Shown: positions 43,906 through 51,569 of the stretch, one piece after another
Layout of the letters: every line of letters begins with the position of its first letter
Position numbering within the stretch: position 1 is the stretch's first letter
NCBI GenBank assembly: GCA_016192435.1
Contig: JACPUD010000077.1
Coordinates: 1 to 56,329, forward strand
DNA from: Rhodocyclales bacterium
Lineage (GTDB): Bacteria; Pseudomonadota; Gammaproteobacteria; Burkholderiales; Rhodocyclaceae
Direction of reading: 5' to 3'
Length of the DNA: 56,329 nucleotides
The notes under the pieces: model-generated
The model's database searches: none
Seen by the model: only the letters and a program-made list of their open reading frames with translations
Told to the model about the DNA's origin: nothing
Made by a program: the position numbers and the translations under genes

Positions 43906-44110
43906 GGACTTCAGTCCGCCAACGTAAACCGGCGGACTGAAGTCCGCCCTACAACGCCAACGTAAACCGGCGGACTAAAGTCCGCCCTACAACGCCATCG
44001 TAAACCGGCGGACTGAAGTCCGCCCTACAACCCCAACGTAAATCGGCGGACTGAAGTCCGCCCTACAACACCAACGTAAACCGGCGGACTGAAGTCCGCC
44101 CTACAACGCT
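43903..44110. repeat. array of palindromic GGCGGACT repeats
   Basis: Six near-perfect palindromes of GGCGGACT(T/G)(C/A)AGTCCGCC occur. The first is inverted relative to the others. From 43931 the unit is 38 bp (the palindrome, CCCTAC, then a 16-bp spacer with AACGTAAACC), present four times complete and once partial. It resembles REP-type elements of betaproteobacteria and fills most of the 317-bp gap between moeA and the M48 peptidase. Confidence 0.85.
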
Positions 44111-44153
44111 ATCGTTTCCTGGCCGACTGAAGCCGGTCCGGCTTGGGCGCGCC

Positions 44154-45719
44154 TTAATCGACGGCTTCGGCGCCGCGCGCCTGGCCCCTGACCTGATCGA
44201 GTCCGACCCGGAAATCGGCGAGGCGGACGCCCATCGCCACCACCGTCGTCTGCCCCGGCTTCAGCGTGGCCAGCGCATAGTCGCGCTGGAAGCCGGCCGC
44301 CGGCACCGCGCCCGCGATGCGCAGATTGCGCAGCGCCAGCGGGCTGCGGTTGGTCACGCGCAGGCCGAGGTTGCCGCTGCCGTCGGCCACCGGTTCGACG
44401 CGGAGGTAGTTGCCGGGATTGCGCGGCAGATCGAGGCGCACCAGCGCGGCACCGGCGCGCTTGCCGACATCGGAATCCGCCCCCGCGGCCAGCCTGTAAT
44501 GCTTGATCGCCTTGCCCGGGTTGTTGGCGCCCTGCGCCAGGTTGCCCAGCAGATAATGCGCGGCGGCGGTCGGCAGCAGCTTGTTGGCATGTTCCAGGTC
44601 GCTCTGCGCGCCGCCCTGGTTGCCCAGGCGCTGGCGCACCAGGCCGCGATTCAGGTAGTAGGCGTAGTACGCGTCGTTGCGCTCGATCGCCGCGCCGTAC
44701 TCGCGTTCCGCTTCCGCATCGCGGCCGAGCTTGCGCAGGGCGTCGCCGCGCAGCGCATGGAACATCGCTTCGCGCGGCTCCAGCTTGAGCGCCCGATCGG
44801 CCTGCGCCAGCGCCTGCGCCGGCTGCTTTTCGAGCAGCTTGCGGCCTTCGTCGTGCGCCGCGTAGGCCGGCTTGGTCGCGGTCAGGAAGGCCAGCTTCTG
44901 CCGGTAGGCGTCCTCGCCGCGGAACAGCCCGCCCGGCATCCCGGCGGCCTTGGCGCGGTTGGCATCGACGCGCTCCTGCGAGGGCGGATGGGTGGCGAAC
45001 ATGCCGGCGAGCCAGTTCGGCTGCTTGCCGCCGGAGAGACGGACGAAGGTTTCCTGCAGTTCGACCGCCGCCTGCGGGTCATAGCCGGCGCGCACCATGT
45101 AGTCCATGCCGTAGCGGTCGGCTTCGAGCTCGTGCTCGCGGCTGAAGCGGAAGTTGAGCAGCATGGCGCCGCCCTGGGTGGCCGCGTCGATCAGGTCGGC
45201 GGCCCGGTTGTCCGCCGTCAGCACCGAGATCACCGCGGCGCCGGCCGACAGCAGCGTGCCGCGCTCGACCGCGCTGGCGCCGTGGCGCGCCGCGGCGTGG
45301 ACGATTTCATGGGCCAGCACCGCAGCCAGTTCGGCCTCGCTTTTCAGCTCGGTCAGCAGGCCGCGATTGAGCGCCAGCTTGCCGCCGGGCAGGGCCCAGG
45401 CGTTGGGCACCGAATCGTTGATGATGACGAATTCGAAGGGCAGTTGCGGCCGGTCGCTGACCTTGACCAGCTTCTGCCCGACCGCGCTGACGTAGGCCGC
45501 GAGCGCCGGATCGAGAATGAACTTGCCGCCCGCCGACTGCTGGCTCTGCTGGTACTGCTTGGCCCCCATGCTGATTTCCTGCTGCTCCGAGACGAAGGCA
45601 AGTTCGGTTTTCCGCGTCACCGGATTGGTGGCGCAAGCGGTCGCCACGAGCGCCGCCAGCAGCAGGCGGCAGCAGTGGATGCCGCTGTGGATGCAGCGGA
45701 CCAGGATGGATGCGTTCAT
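44154..45719 (-). CDS. M48-family metalloprotease with TPR domain
   Basis: A 521-residue exported zinc protease, similar to the BepA/LoiP group. A signal sequence with a possible lipobox (AALVATAC) precedes the M48 domain. HEIVH at residues 137-141 and the downstream Glu in EHELEADRYG form the zinc site. TPR-like repeats follow (about 300-420), then a beta-rich C-terminus. The start at 45719 (MNASILV) was chosen; 34 upstream codons are not conserved. It likely acts in outer-membrane protein quality control. Confidence 0.9.
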   Translation of the reverse strand: MNASILVRCIHSGIHCCRLLLAALVATACATNPVTRKTELAFVSEQQEISMGAKQYQQSQQSAGGKFILDPALAAYVSAVGQKLVKVSDRPQLPFEFVIINDSVPNAWALPGGKLALNRGLLTELKSEAELAAVLAHEIVHAAARHGASAVERGTLLSAGAAVISVLTADNRAADLIDAATQGGAMLLNFRFSREHELEADRYGMDYMVRAGYDPQAAVELQETFVRLSGGKQPNWLAGMFATHPPSQERVDANRAKAAGMPGGLFRGEDAYRQKLAFLTATKPAYAAHDEGRKLLEKQPAQALAQADRALKLEPREAMFHALRGDALRKLGRDAEAEREYGAAIERNDAYYAYYLNRGLVRQRLGNQGGAQSDLEHANKLLPTAAAHYLLGNLAQGANNPGKAIKHYRLAAGADSDVGKRAGAALVRLDLPRNPGNYLRVEPVADGSGNLGLRVTNRSPLALRNLRIAGAVPAAGFQRDYALATLKPGQTTVVAMGVRLADFRVGLDQVRGQARGAEAVD

Positions 45720-45814
45720 GCGGGGAAACCTCCGGCGGCGCGGCGCGCAGTGCCACGATTTTAAACCGTGCGATTTGCTATCCTGCGCGTTCGCCAATCT
45801 GCCACGGGAACGCG

Positions 45815-47326
45815 ATGTCATCCCCCATCAAGAACATCCTCATCGTCGGCGGCGGCACCGCGGGCTGGGTCGCCGCCACCTTCCTCAATCGCTTCCTCGA
45901 TCCGCAGCTGTGTTCCATCACCCTGGTCGAATCGCCCGGCATCGGCACCATCGGCGTCGGCGAGGCCACGGTGCCGCCCCTGGTCGGCTTCCTGCGCGCG
46001 ATGGGGATCGACGAGGCGGCCTTCATGCAGGCCAGCAACGCCACCTACAAGCTCGGCATCAAGTTCATCGACTGGCAGCGCGGCGCCGACGCCGTCTGGC
46101 ACCCCTTCGGCGTCGTCGGCGCGGCGCAGGTCGGCGGCCTGCCGCTGTTCCACCACTGGCTGCGCGAACGCCAGGACGGCCGCGAGACCGAGTCCTACAT
46201 CGCGTACTCGCTGCAGGCGCTGCTCGGCGACATGAACCGCGGGCCGCATCCGTTCGACGGCAATCCGCTGGCGAAATCGGCGATCATGCAGCAGGGCGCC
46301 TACGCCTACCACCTCGACGCGCGCGCCTTTGCCGGCTTCCTGCGCGACGTGGCGGTGGGCCGCGGCGTGCGCCACGTCAGCGACGAGGTCGGCCGGGTGG
46401 CGCTCGATGCGCGCGGCTTCATCAGCCATGTCGACACGGCGGCCCACGGCCCGCTGCAGGCCGACCTGTTCATCGACTGCACCGGCTTCGCCGCGAAACT
46501 GATCGAGGGCAGCCTCCATGACGGCTTCATCAGCTGGGCCGACCAGTTGCTGTGCGACAGCGCCGCCGTGCTGCCGCTTCCCCACGACGGCGATTTCCAT
46601 CCCTATACGCGGTCCACGGCGCTCTCCGCCGGCTGGTGCTGGCGCATTCCGCTGCGCCACCGGGTCGGCAGCGGCTACGTGTATTCCAGCCGCTTCCTCG
46701 ACCGCGAGCAGGCCGCCGCGGAACTCAGGGCCCACGCCGGACAGCCGGACGGCGAGCCGCTGCACCTGGCGATGAAGATCGGCCGCCGCGAGAACTTCTG
46801 GGTCAGGAATTGCCTGGCGATCGGCCTCTCCGCCGGCTTCCTCGAACCGCTCGAATCCACCGGGATCTATCTCGCGCAAAAGAGCGTCGAGATGCTGCTC
46901 GACTATTTCCCCGACAGCGGTTTCGATCCGCTGCTGATCGAGCAGTACAACCGCCGCGTGGCGCGCGAATACGACGAGGCGCGCGACTTCATCGTGCTCC
47001 ACTACCTGCTCAACAGCCGCGAAGACAGCGAATTCTGGCGCACCGCGCGCGCCCTGCCGCCGCCCGATTCGCTGGCGCAGACGCTGGAACTTTACGATCG
47101 CACCGGCCTGGTCGAATGGCAGGACCATGGCCTGTTCGGCGATACCGCCTTCTATTCCATCGCCAGCGGCTTCGGCCGCCTGCCGCGCACGCCCCACGCC
47201 ATGAGCCGGCAGATGCCGAAGGACGCGGCCTGGCAGACCATGCGCAAAATCAAGGCCGCCAACCTGGAACTGGCCCGCACCCTGCCCGACCACGGCGAAC
47301 TGATGCGGCGCCTGCACGCGCGCTAG
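45815..47326 (+). CDS. flavin-dependent tryptophan halogenase family protein
   Basis: A 503-residue FAD protein of the tryptophan halogenase family. The FAD motif GGGTAGW (about 12-18), the segment TYKLGIKFIDW with Lys at residue 79 (the position of the catalytic lysine in PrnA and RebH), GWCWRIP (W274-P279, the WxWxIP motif) and FLEPLESTGIYL (Glu about 344) are all intact. It should therefore be able to halogenate an aromatic substrate with reduced flavin and halide. No flavin reductase or biosynthetic cluster is adjacent, so substrate and partner are unknown. Confidence 0.9.
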   Translation: MSSPIKNILIVGGGTAGWVAATFLNRFLDPQLCSITLVESPGIGTIGVGEATVPPLVGFLRAMGIDEAAFMQASNATYKLGIKFIDWQRGADAVWHPFGVVGAAQVGGLPLFHHWLRERQDGRETESYIAYSLQALLGDMNRGPHPFDGNPLAKSAIMQQGAYAYHLDARAFAGFLRDVAVGRGVRHVSDEVGRVALDARGFISHVDTAAHGPLQADLFIDCTGFAAKLIEGSLHDGFISWADQLLCDSAAVLPLPHDGDFHPYTRSTALSAGWCWRIPLRHRVGSGYVYSSRFLDREQAAAELRAHAGQPDGEPLHLAMKIGRRENFWVRNCLAIGLSAGFLEPLESTGIYLAQKSVEMLLDYFPDSGFDPLLIEQYNRRVAREYDEARDFIVLHYLLNSREDSEFWRTARALPPPDSLAQTLELYDRTGLVEWQDHGLFGDTAFYSIASGFGRLPRTPHAMSRQMPKDAAWQTMRKIKAANLELARTLPDHGELMRRLHAR

Positions 47327-47349
47327 CCGCGCGGCGGATCGCGCTACGC

Positions 47350-47375
47350 AGCCCGGCACCCGTTGCCGGGCTTTT
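47350..47375 (+). terminator. Rho-independent terminator of the halogenase gene
   Basis: AGCCCGGCA and TGCCGGGCT (9 bp) enclose a five-base loop and run into TTT, 23 bases after the stop codon. Confidence 0.75.
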
Positions 47376-47393
47376 CACGTCCAGGGCCGCAAG

Positions 47394-47415
47394 AGTTGGC
47401 GCTGGCGCTACGGCG
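47394..47415 (+). repeat. dispersed 22-bp motif, copy 10 (intergenic, after the halogenase)
   Basis: The exact core followed by CTACGGCG and preceded by CAAG. It lies between the halogenase terminator and the ompW regulatory region. Confidence 0.85.
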
Positions 47416-47429
47416 ATGGGCGCCGCGGC

Positions 47430-47453
47430 GGCCATAAATCGGCCATAAATCGG
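47430..47453 (+). repeat. short tandem repeat GGCCATAAATC
   Basis: Two complete 11-base copies and a partial third lie in the intergenic region before ompW. No function is evident. Confidence 0.5.
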
Positions 47454-47487
47454 CCGCAATCCGGCTGTCCCGACCCTCGCCGATTTG

Positions 47488-47513
47488 CAAATCCTGACGC
47501 AGGTCAGGATTTG
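47488..47513. promoter_or_regulatory. 11-bp perfect inverted repeat with four-base spacer
   Basis: CAAATCCTGAC and GTCAGGATTTG flank GCAG. The TGAC-N4-GTCA core is shared with the FNR-like box 40 bases downstream, so it may be a second site for the same regulator. A transcript hairpin is the alternative. Confidence 0.5.
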
Positions 47514-47542
47514 TGTTCGCGGGCCAGCGCCAGGCCCCCGCC

Positions 47543-47560
47543 AATTGACAAAAGTCAATT
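47543..47560 (+). promoter_or_regulatory. CRP/FNR-family box before ompW
   Basis: AATTGAC-AAAA-GTCAATT is a perfect 7-bp inverted repeat with a four-base spacer, close to the FNR consensus TTGAT-N4-ATCAA. Its centre lies about 40.5 bases before the start predicted from the TATTAT box at 47580-47585, the position of class II activation. Confidence 0.7.
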
Positions 47561-47641
47561 CCCACACCTTTCTCATGGTTATTATCGCCGCAAACTTTTT
47601 CCGCTTGACCATTAAACCTTAAATCCCTGAAAGGATCTGTT

Positions 47642-48280
47642 ATGAAGCATGCAAGACTCGCTATCGCCGTTGCCGCCGTTCTCGGTTCCACCGCCGCCCT
47701 GGCCCAGCAGGCCGAAGGCAACTGGATGATGCGCATCCGCGCGGTGGATGTTCAGCCGATCAAGAAGTCCGATCCCATCCCCGCCCTGGCGCTTGCCGCC
47801 GACGCCGTATGGGTCGAACACAAGCTGATTCCCGAGGTGGACTTCACCTACTTCTTCACCAAGAACCTCGCCGCCGAATTGATCCTGACCTATCCGCAAA
47901 AGCTCGACGTGCAGGTCAACGGCGTCGGCAAGGTCGGCAACTTCAAGGCCCTGCCGCCGACGCTGACGCTGCAATACCACTTCGCGCCCGAAGCGACCTT
48001 CCGCCCCTACGTCGGCGCCGGCATCAACTACACGCTGATTTCCGGCGTTGACCTGCCGGTGGTGAACACCCTGACCGGATCCACGTCGGATCTGAGCAAT
48101 TCCAGCGTCGGCGGCGCGCTGCAGGTCGGCTTCGACTACAAGATCGGCAAGAACAGCTATATCAACTTCGACATCAAGAAGACTTACATCCGCGCCGACC
48201 TGCTGGTGGGCGGCACCAAGGTCAGCAAGCTCACGCTGGACCCGGTGCTGATCGGCATCGGCTACGGCTTCAGGTTCTAA
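47642..48280 (+). CDS. ompW: OmpW-family outer membrane protein
   Basis: A 212-residue outer-membrane beta-barrel. The signal peptide (AVAAVLGSTAALAQ) is followed by the OmpW pattern: WMMRIRAVDVQP, TYFFTKNLAAELILTYPQ, LPPTLTLQYHF, RPYVGAGINYT and a C-terminal Phe (GYGFRF) that targets the barrel to Bam. OmpW forms an eight-stranded pore for small hydrophobic compounds and is FNR-regulated in other bacteria, consistent with the upstream box. An AAAGGA ribosome site precedes the ATG. Confidence 0.94.
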   Translation: MKHARLAIAVAAVLGSTAALAQQAEGNWMMRIRAVDVQPIKKSDPIPALALAADAVWVEHKLIPEVDFTYFFTKNLAAELILTYPQKLDVQVNGVGKVGNFKALPPTLTLQYHFAPEATFRPYVGAGINYTLISGVDLPVVNTLTGSTSDLSNSSVGGALQVGFDYKIGKNSYINFDIKKTYIRADLLVGGTKVSKLTLDPVLIGIGYGFRF

Positions 48281-48300
48281 GCCTTAGCCGCGGCAAGGCA

Positions 48301-48326
48301 AAAGGCCACCTACGGGTGGCCTTTTT
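48301..48326 (+). terminator. Rho-independent terminator of ompW
   Basis: AAAGGCCACC and its complement enclose TACG and run into a T tract, 20 bases after the stop codon. Confidence 0.9.
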
Positions 48327-48348
48327 TACGCCCGCGCGCCGCCGCGCG

Positions 48349-49305
48349 CTATACCGAACCCAGCCAGAACGCCACATCCCGCTTGAGGAACTCGTCCCAG
48401 GGCATGTAGTGGGAACCGTCGCAGGAGAAGGTCAGGCCGACCATGCCGTTGAACAGGTTCAGCGTGCCGGTGCGCAGATAGAAAGTCTCGTCGACGAAGC
48501 GCAGCGAACCCAGGGTGTCGAGGATGGCGCGGATGCGTTGCTGCGGCACCAGCGCGTCGGCCGGATAGGCGTGCTTCGGATAGGCCAGGCAGGTGTCGGG
48601 ATCGACCAGCGCCTGGATGTCGAACAGGCGGTAGCGATAGGGATCGTCGAGCGTCCAATACACGGCGCGGCTGCTCGAAAAGTGCAGCATGATGTGGTAC
48701 ATGCCGTGATCGGCCATCAGTTCCTCGACAACGCCGAGCACGGTGCCCAGTTGGCGGTCCATTTCGCTCTCGCTGCGGGTCTGGTGGAAGACCTGGCTGC
48801 GGATCGACGGATCGCCGCGCAGTTGCCGCCACTGGTGCTGTTCCTCGAAGCGCGCCCGGGTCAGCGGCAGATCGTGGAGATAGAAATCGGCGCCGAGAAA
48901 GCCCACCGCGACGCCGGCGGCGCTGCGCACGATCTGGATCGCGGTCAGGCCGGGGCGTCGCTCGCGCAGAGTGATGTAGGAGCGCGACAGCAGGAAGCCC
49001 GTGGCCGGCTGGGATTCGCGCATATACGGACGATGCGAGCGGTCGCGGCCGAAATCGGCCTCGCTGACGCCGGCGGCGCCGACATTGTCGGAAATCTGCA
49101 CGCCGTCGATACTCATGACGTAAAGGTAGCGGCAATGCGGCACGCCGGGGAACAGCCGGGCCAGCTCGGCGTTCAGCGCGGCGCGGCTGCCCCAGGCCGC
49201 GGCGACCGCCTGCGCCGCACCGCGCAGCGGTTCCTCGATAATCCTCTTGAGCGCCGCGCGTTGCAGGGCGACGCTCTCCTGAAGTGTGTTGCCGGCATTC
49301 AGCAT
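48349..49305 (-). CDS. stand-alone sensor (PDC/Cache-like) protein
   Basis: A 318-residue protein that resembles the extracytoplasmic PDC/Cache sensor domains of bacterial receptors (YVMSIDGVQISDNVG, FGRDRSHRPYM, GFLLSRSYITLRERRPGLTAIQIVR, VAVGFLGADFYLHDLP). It has no signal peptide, membrane segment or output domain such as GGDEF, EAL or kinase. The second half (about 150-318) is not recognised. It may be a cytoplasmic ligand sensor acting through a partner; no candidate partner is adjacent. Confidence 0.65.
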   Translation of the reverse strand: MLNAGNTLQESVALQRAALKRIIEEPLRGAAQAVAAAWGSRAALNAELARLFPGVPHCRYLYVMSIDGVQISDNVGAAGVSEADFGRDRSHRPYMRESQPATGFLLSRSYITLRERRPGLTAIQIVRSAAGVAVGFLGADFYLHDLPLTRARFEEQHQWRQLRGDPSIRSQVFHQTRSESEMDRQLGTVLGVVEELMADHGMYHIMLHFSSSRAVYWTLDDPYRYRLFDIQALVDPDTCLAYPKHAYPADALVPQQRIRAILDTLGSLRFVDETFYLRTGTLNLFNGMVGLTFSCDGSHYMPWDEFLKRDVAFWLGSV

Positions 49306-49488
49306 GATGCGCAAGCTTAGCAATTCAACATTTCGCGCCCATTAATTCTACGCATGGCAGGCATCACGCTGATTTTTGCCCAGGCGTCGAGATCGTCGGA
49401 AACTGTATATTCTCTATTTCTCCCCGACCGACGAGTTACAAGTCATGCACCTGCGACCCGATACGGCGCTGCCCCGGCACTCCATGCA

Positions 49489-50004
49489 ATGAGCAAGGAC
49501 TCCCCTGCCCCGGGTTTCCGGCGACGCATTTATGCCGGCCCCATGCAGTTCTGGCGCGACCTGTATCGCGCGCTGGCGCAGTTGCGCCCGGTGCTTTCGC
49601 TGTCCCTCAAATCCGGGATTTCCGCGGCTTTTCGCGAGCGCATCATGATGGTCGTCAGCGGCGTCAATCGCTGCCGGCATTGCGCCTATGGACACGAGTT
49701 TCTCGCGGCGCTGGCGGGCGTTTCCAAAGCCGAGATTGCCCGCCTGCTGGCGCTGGACCTGACCGCTTCCCCGGCCGAAGAAATCCCCGCGCTGCTGTTC
49801 GCCATGCACTGGGCGGAATCCGACGGGCAGCCGACCAGCGCGGCGCAAGCCGATCTGCAGGCCCGCTATGGCGTCGCGGTCGCACGCCAGATCGAGGCGG
49901 CGACACTGATGATCCACATCGGCAACCGGATCGGCAACACCTTCGATTACTGGCTCAGCCGGCTCTCGGGCGGGCGCTTCGGGCTGCTCGCCGATGAACA
50001 CTGA
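49489..50004 (+). CDS. carboxymuconolactone decarboxylase/AhpD-like protein
   Basis: A 171-residue protein of the CMD/AhpD family. The redox motif CRHCAYGHEFLAAL (CxxC with downstream His) near residue 60 suggests peroxidase-like or thiol-disulfide activity. The ATG at 49489 was preferred over 49354 because the extension has no family similarity; no strong ribosome site supports either. It overlaps the next gene by 11 bases. Confidence 0.8.
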   Translation: MSKDSPAPGFRRRIYAGPMQFWRDLYRALAQLRPVLSLSLKSGISAAFRERIMMVVSGVNRCRHCAYGHEFLAALAGVSKAEIARLLALDLTASPAEEIPALLFAMHWAESDGQPTSAAQADLQARYGVAVARQIEAATLMIHIGNRIGNTFDYWLSRLSGGRFGLLADEH

Positions 50005-50320
50005 TCCGGCCTGCCTGACGGGCGCCGTGCCCGGCGATTTCGCGCTGAGCGTGGCGGAGCTCGCCCCGCCGCAGCCGCTCGCGAATTACCTCGCGGCGAT
50101 GAAGCTTGCCGATGCCGAGGCCAGTGCGCGCCTCGGCAGCCACATGCTGTTGTCGTGGTATGACCGCGACCGGGATTTCGAATCGCCCCAGCATGCCAGC
50201 GAATGCCATGCGTCCGGCGCCATGCCCGGCTATGCGGTGTACGGCCTGCACCACGGCGCCACGCTGATGGTGAACGTCGAACAGGGCCGCTTCGTGTTCT
50301 TCTATTTGCCGCTGGAATGA
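49994..50320 (+). CDS. small conserved-looking protein of unknown function
   Basis: A 108-residue soluble protein with no signal peptide. Its central MLLSWYDRDRDFESPQHASECH and the following GYAVYGLHHGATLMVNVEQGRFVFFY look like a compact, conserved fold with several His, Asp and Cys residues that could bind metal. I do not recognise the family. It starts inside the end of the CMD gene, so the two are co-translated and may act together. Confidence 0.7.
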   Translation: MNTDPACLTGAVPGDFALSVAELAPPQPLANYLAAMKLADAEASARLGSHMLLSWYDRDRDFESPQHASECHASGAMPGYAVYGLHHGATLMVNVEQGRFVFFYLPLE

Positions 50321-50327
50321 GCGGTAT

Positions 50328-50349
50328 CGCCGTGTCGCCAACGCCAACT
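50328..50349 (-). repeat. dispersed 22-bp motif, copy 11 (intergenic, between convergent genes)
   Basis: The core has one mismatch (GTTGGCGTTGGCG) and is followed by ACACGGCG and preceded by CAAG. It lies between the ends of two convergent genes. Confidence 0.75.
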
Positions 50350-50367
50350 CTTGCCGCGGGCCGCGCC

Positions 50368-51567
50368 CTACTCCGTCCTTAGCGCTTCGACCGGATCGAG
50401 CAGCGCCGCGCGTCGCGCCGGCAGCACGCCGGCGGCCAGGCCGATGGCGGCGGCCAGGGCTTCGGCCAGCAGCACGAATGATATCGGCGTATGCACCGGC
50501 AGCGCCGGGACGAAAAGGCCGATCAGTTGCGCCAGACCGATGCCGAGCAGCAGGCCGACCAGGCCGCCGATCGCGGCGAGCGCCACGGCTTCGCCGAGGA
50601 ACAGGCCGAGGATGGTCTGGCGCCGGGCGCCGAGCGCCACCAGCAGGCCGATCTCGTTGGTGCGTTCGGTGACGGCGATGGTCATGATGGTGACGATGCC
50701 GACACCGCCGACCAGCAGCGAAATGCCGCCGAGGGCGCCGACCGCCATGGTCAGCACGTCGAGGATGCCGCCCAGCGTGGCCAGCATTTCCTCCTGGCTG
50801 ATGATGGTGACATCGTTGCGGCCGTGGCGGGCAGCGACCACCTGCTTGATCGCGTCCACCACGCCGGCGGCGGGCACGCCCTCGGCCACCGAGATGTTGA
50901 TTTCGTTGAGACCCTCGCGATTGAACAGTTCCATGGCGCGTGCCGCCGGGACATAGGCCGTGTCGTCGAGGTCGATGCCGAGGAACTGACCCTTGGGCTC
51001 CATGATGCCGATCACGCGGAACTGCAGGCCGCCGATGCGCACGCGCGCGCCCAGCGCATTCTCGGCGCCGAACAATTCGTTCTTCAGCTTCGGTCCCAGC
51101 ACCACCTGGGCGCGTGCGGCACCAGCCTCCTCCTCCGGCAGGAACTGGCCGCTGCGCACCTTGGCGCGGAACACCACCAGCAGGCCGGGACCGACGCCAT
51201 AGACCGAGACGCGCCGCACGCGGCCGTTGCCGCTGACCTCGGCATTGCCGAACACGCTGGGCGTGACCGCGACCACGTTGGGCACGCGCTTCAGCGCCTC
51301 GGCATCCTCCAGCGACAGCGGCCGCGCGCTGCTCGGAAAGCCGATGGTCCCGCCGCCGGTCTTGGTGCGCCCCGGATGGACGCCGACCACGTTGGTGCCG
51401 AACTGGGTGAACTCCGCCAGCACATAGCGATGGATGCCCTCGCCGATCGAGGTCAGCAGGATCACCGCGGCAATGCCGACGGCAATCCCGAGCAGGGTCA
51501 GGAAACTGCGCAGGCGCTGGGCGGCGATCGCGCGCAGGGCCAGGGCGAAGAAATCGGTAAACACCAT
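50368..51567 (-). CDS. MacB-like ABC permease, second copy
   Basis: A 399-residue permease with one N-terminal helix (FLTLLGIAVGIAAVILLTSIG), a periplasmic MacB-core domain and three C-terminal helices (MTIAVTERTNEIGLLVALGARR between them). It lacks an ATPase domain and would use the ATPase encoded upstream. The ATG at 51567 lies three bases after the previous permease gene. The two permeases probably pair as a heterodimer. Confidence 0.9.
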   Translation of the reverse strand: MVFTDFFALALRAIAAQRLRSFLTLLGIAVGIAAVILLTSIGEGIHRYVLAEFTQFGTNVVGVHPGRTKTGGGTIGFPSSARPLSLEDAEALKRVPNVVAVTPSVFGNAEVSGNGRVRRVSVYGVGPGLLVVFRAKVRSGQFLPEEEAGAARAQVVLGPKLKNELFGAENALGARVRIGGLQFRVIGIMEPKGQFLGIDLDDTAYVPAARAMELFNREGLNEINISVAEGVPAAGVVDAIKQVVAARHGRNDVTIISQEEMLATLGGILDVLTMAVGALGGISLLVGGVGIVTIMTIAVTERTNEIGLLVALGARRQTILGLFLGEAVALAAIGGLVGLLLGIGLAQLIGLFVPALPVHTPISFVLLAEALAAAIGLAAGVLPARRAALLDPVEALRTE

Positions 51568-51569
51568 GG

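Noticed and set aside
43846-44110. Possible CRISPR array
   Set aside because: The spacers are nearly identical to one another and the repeats are palindromic and short. No cas gene is near. It fits a REP-like array.
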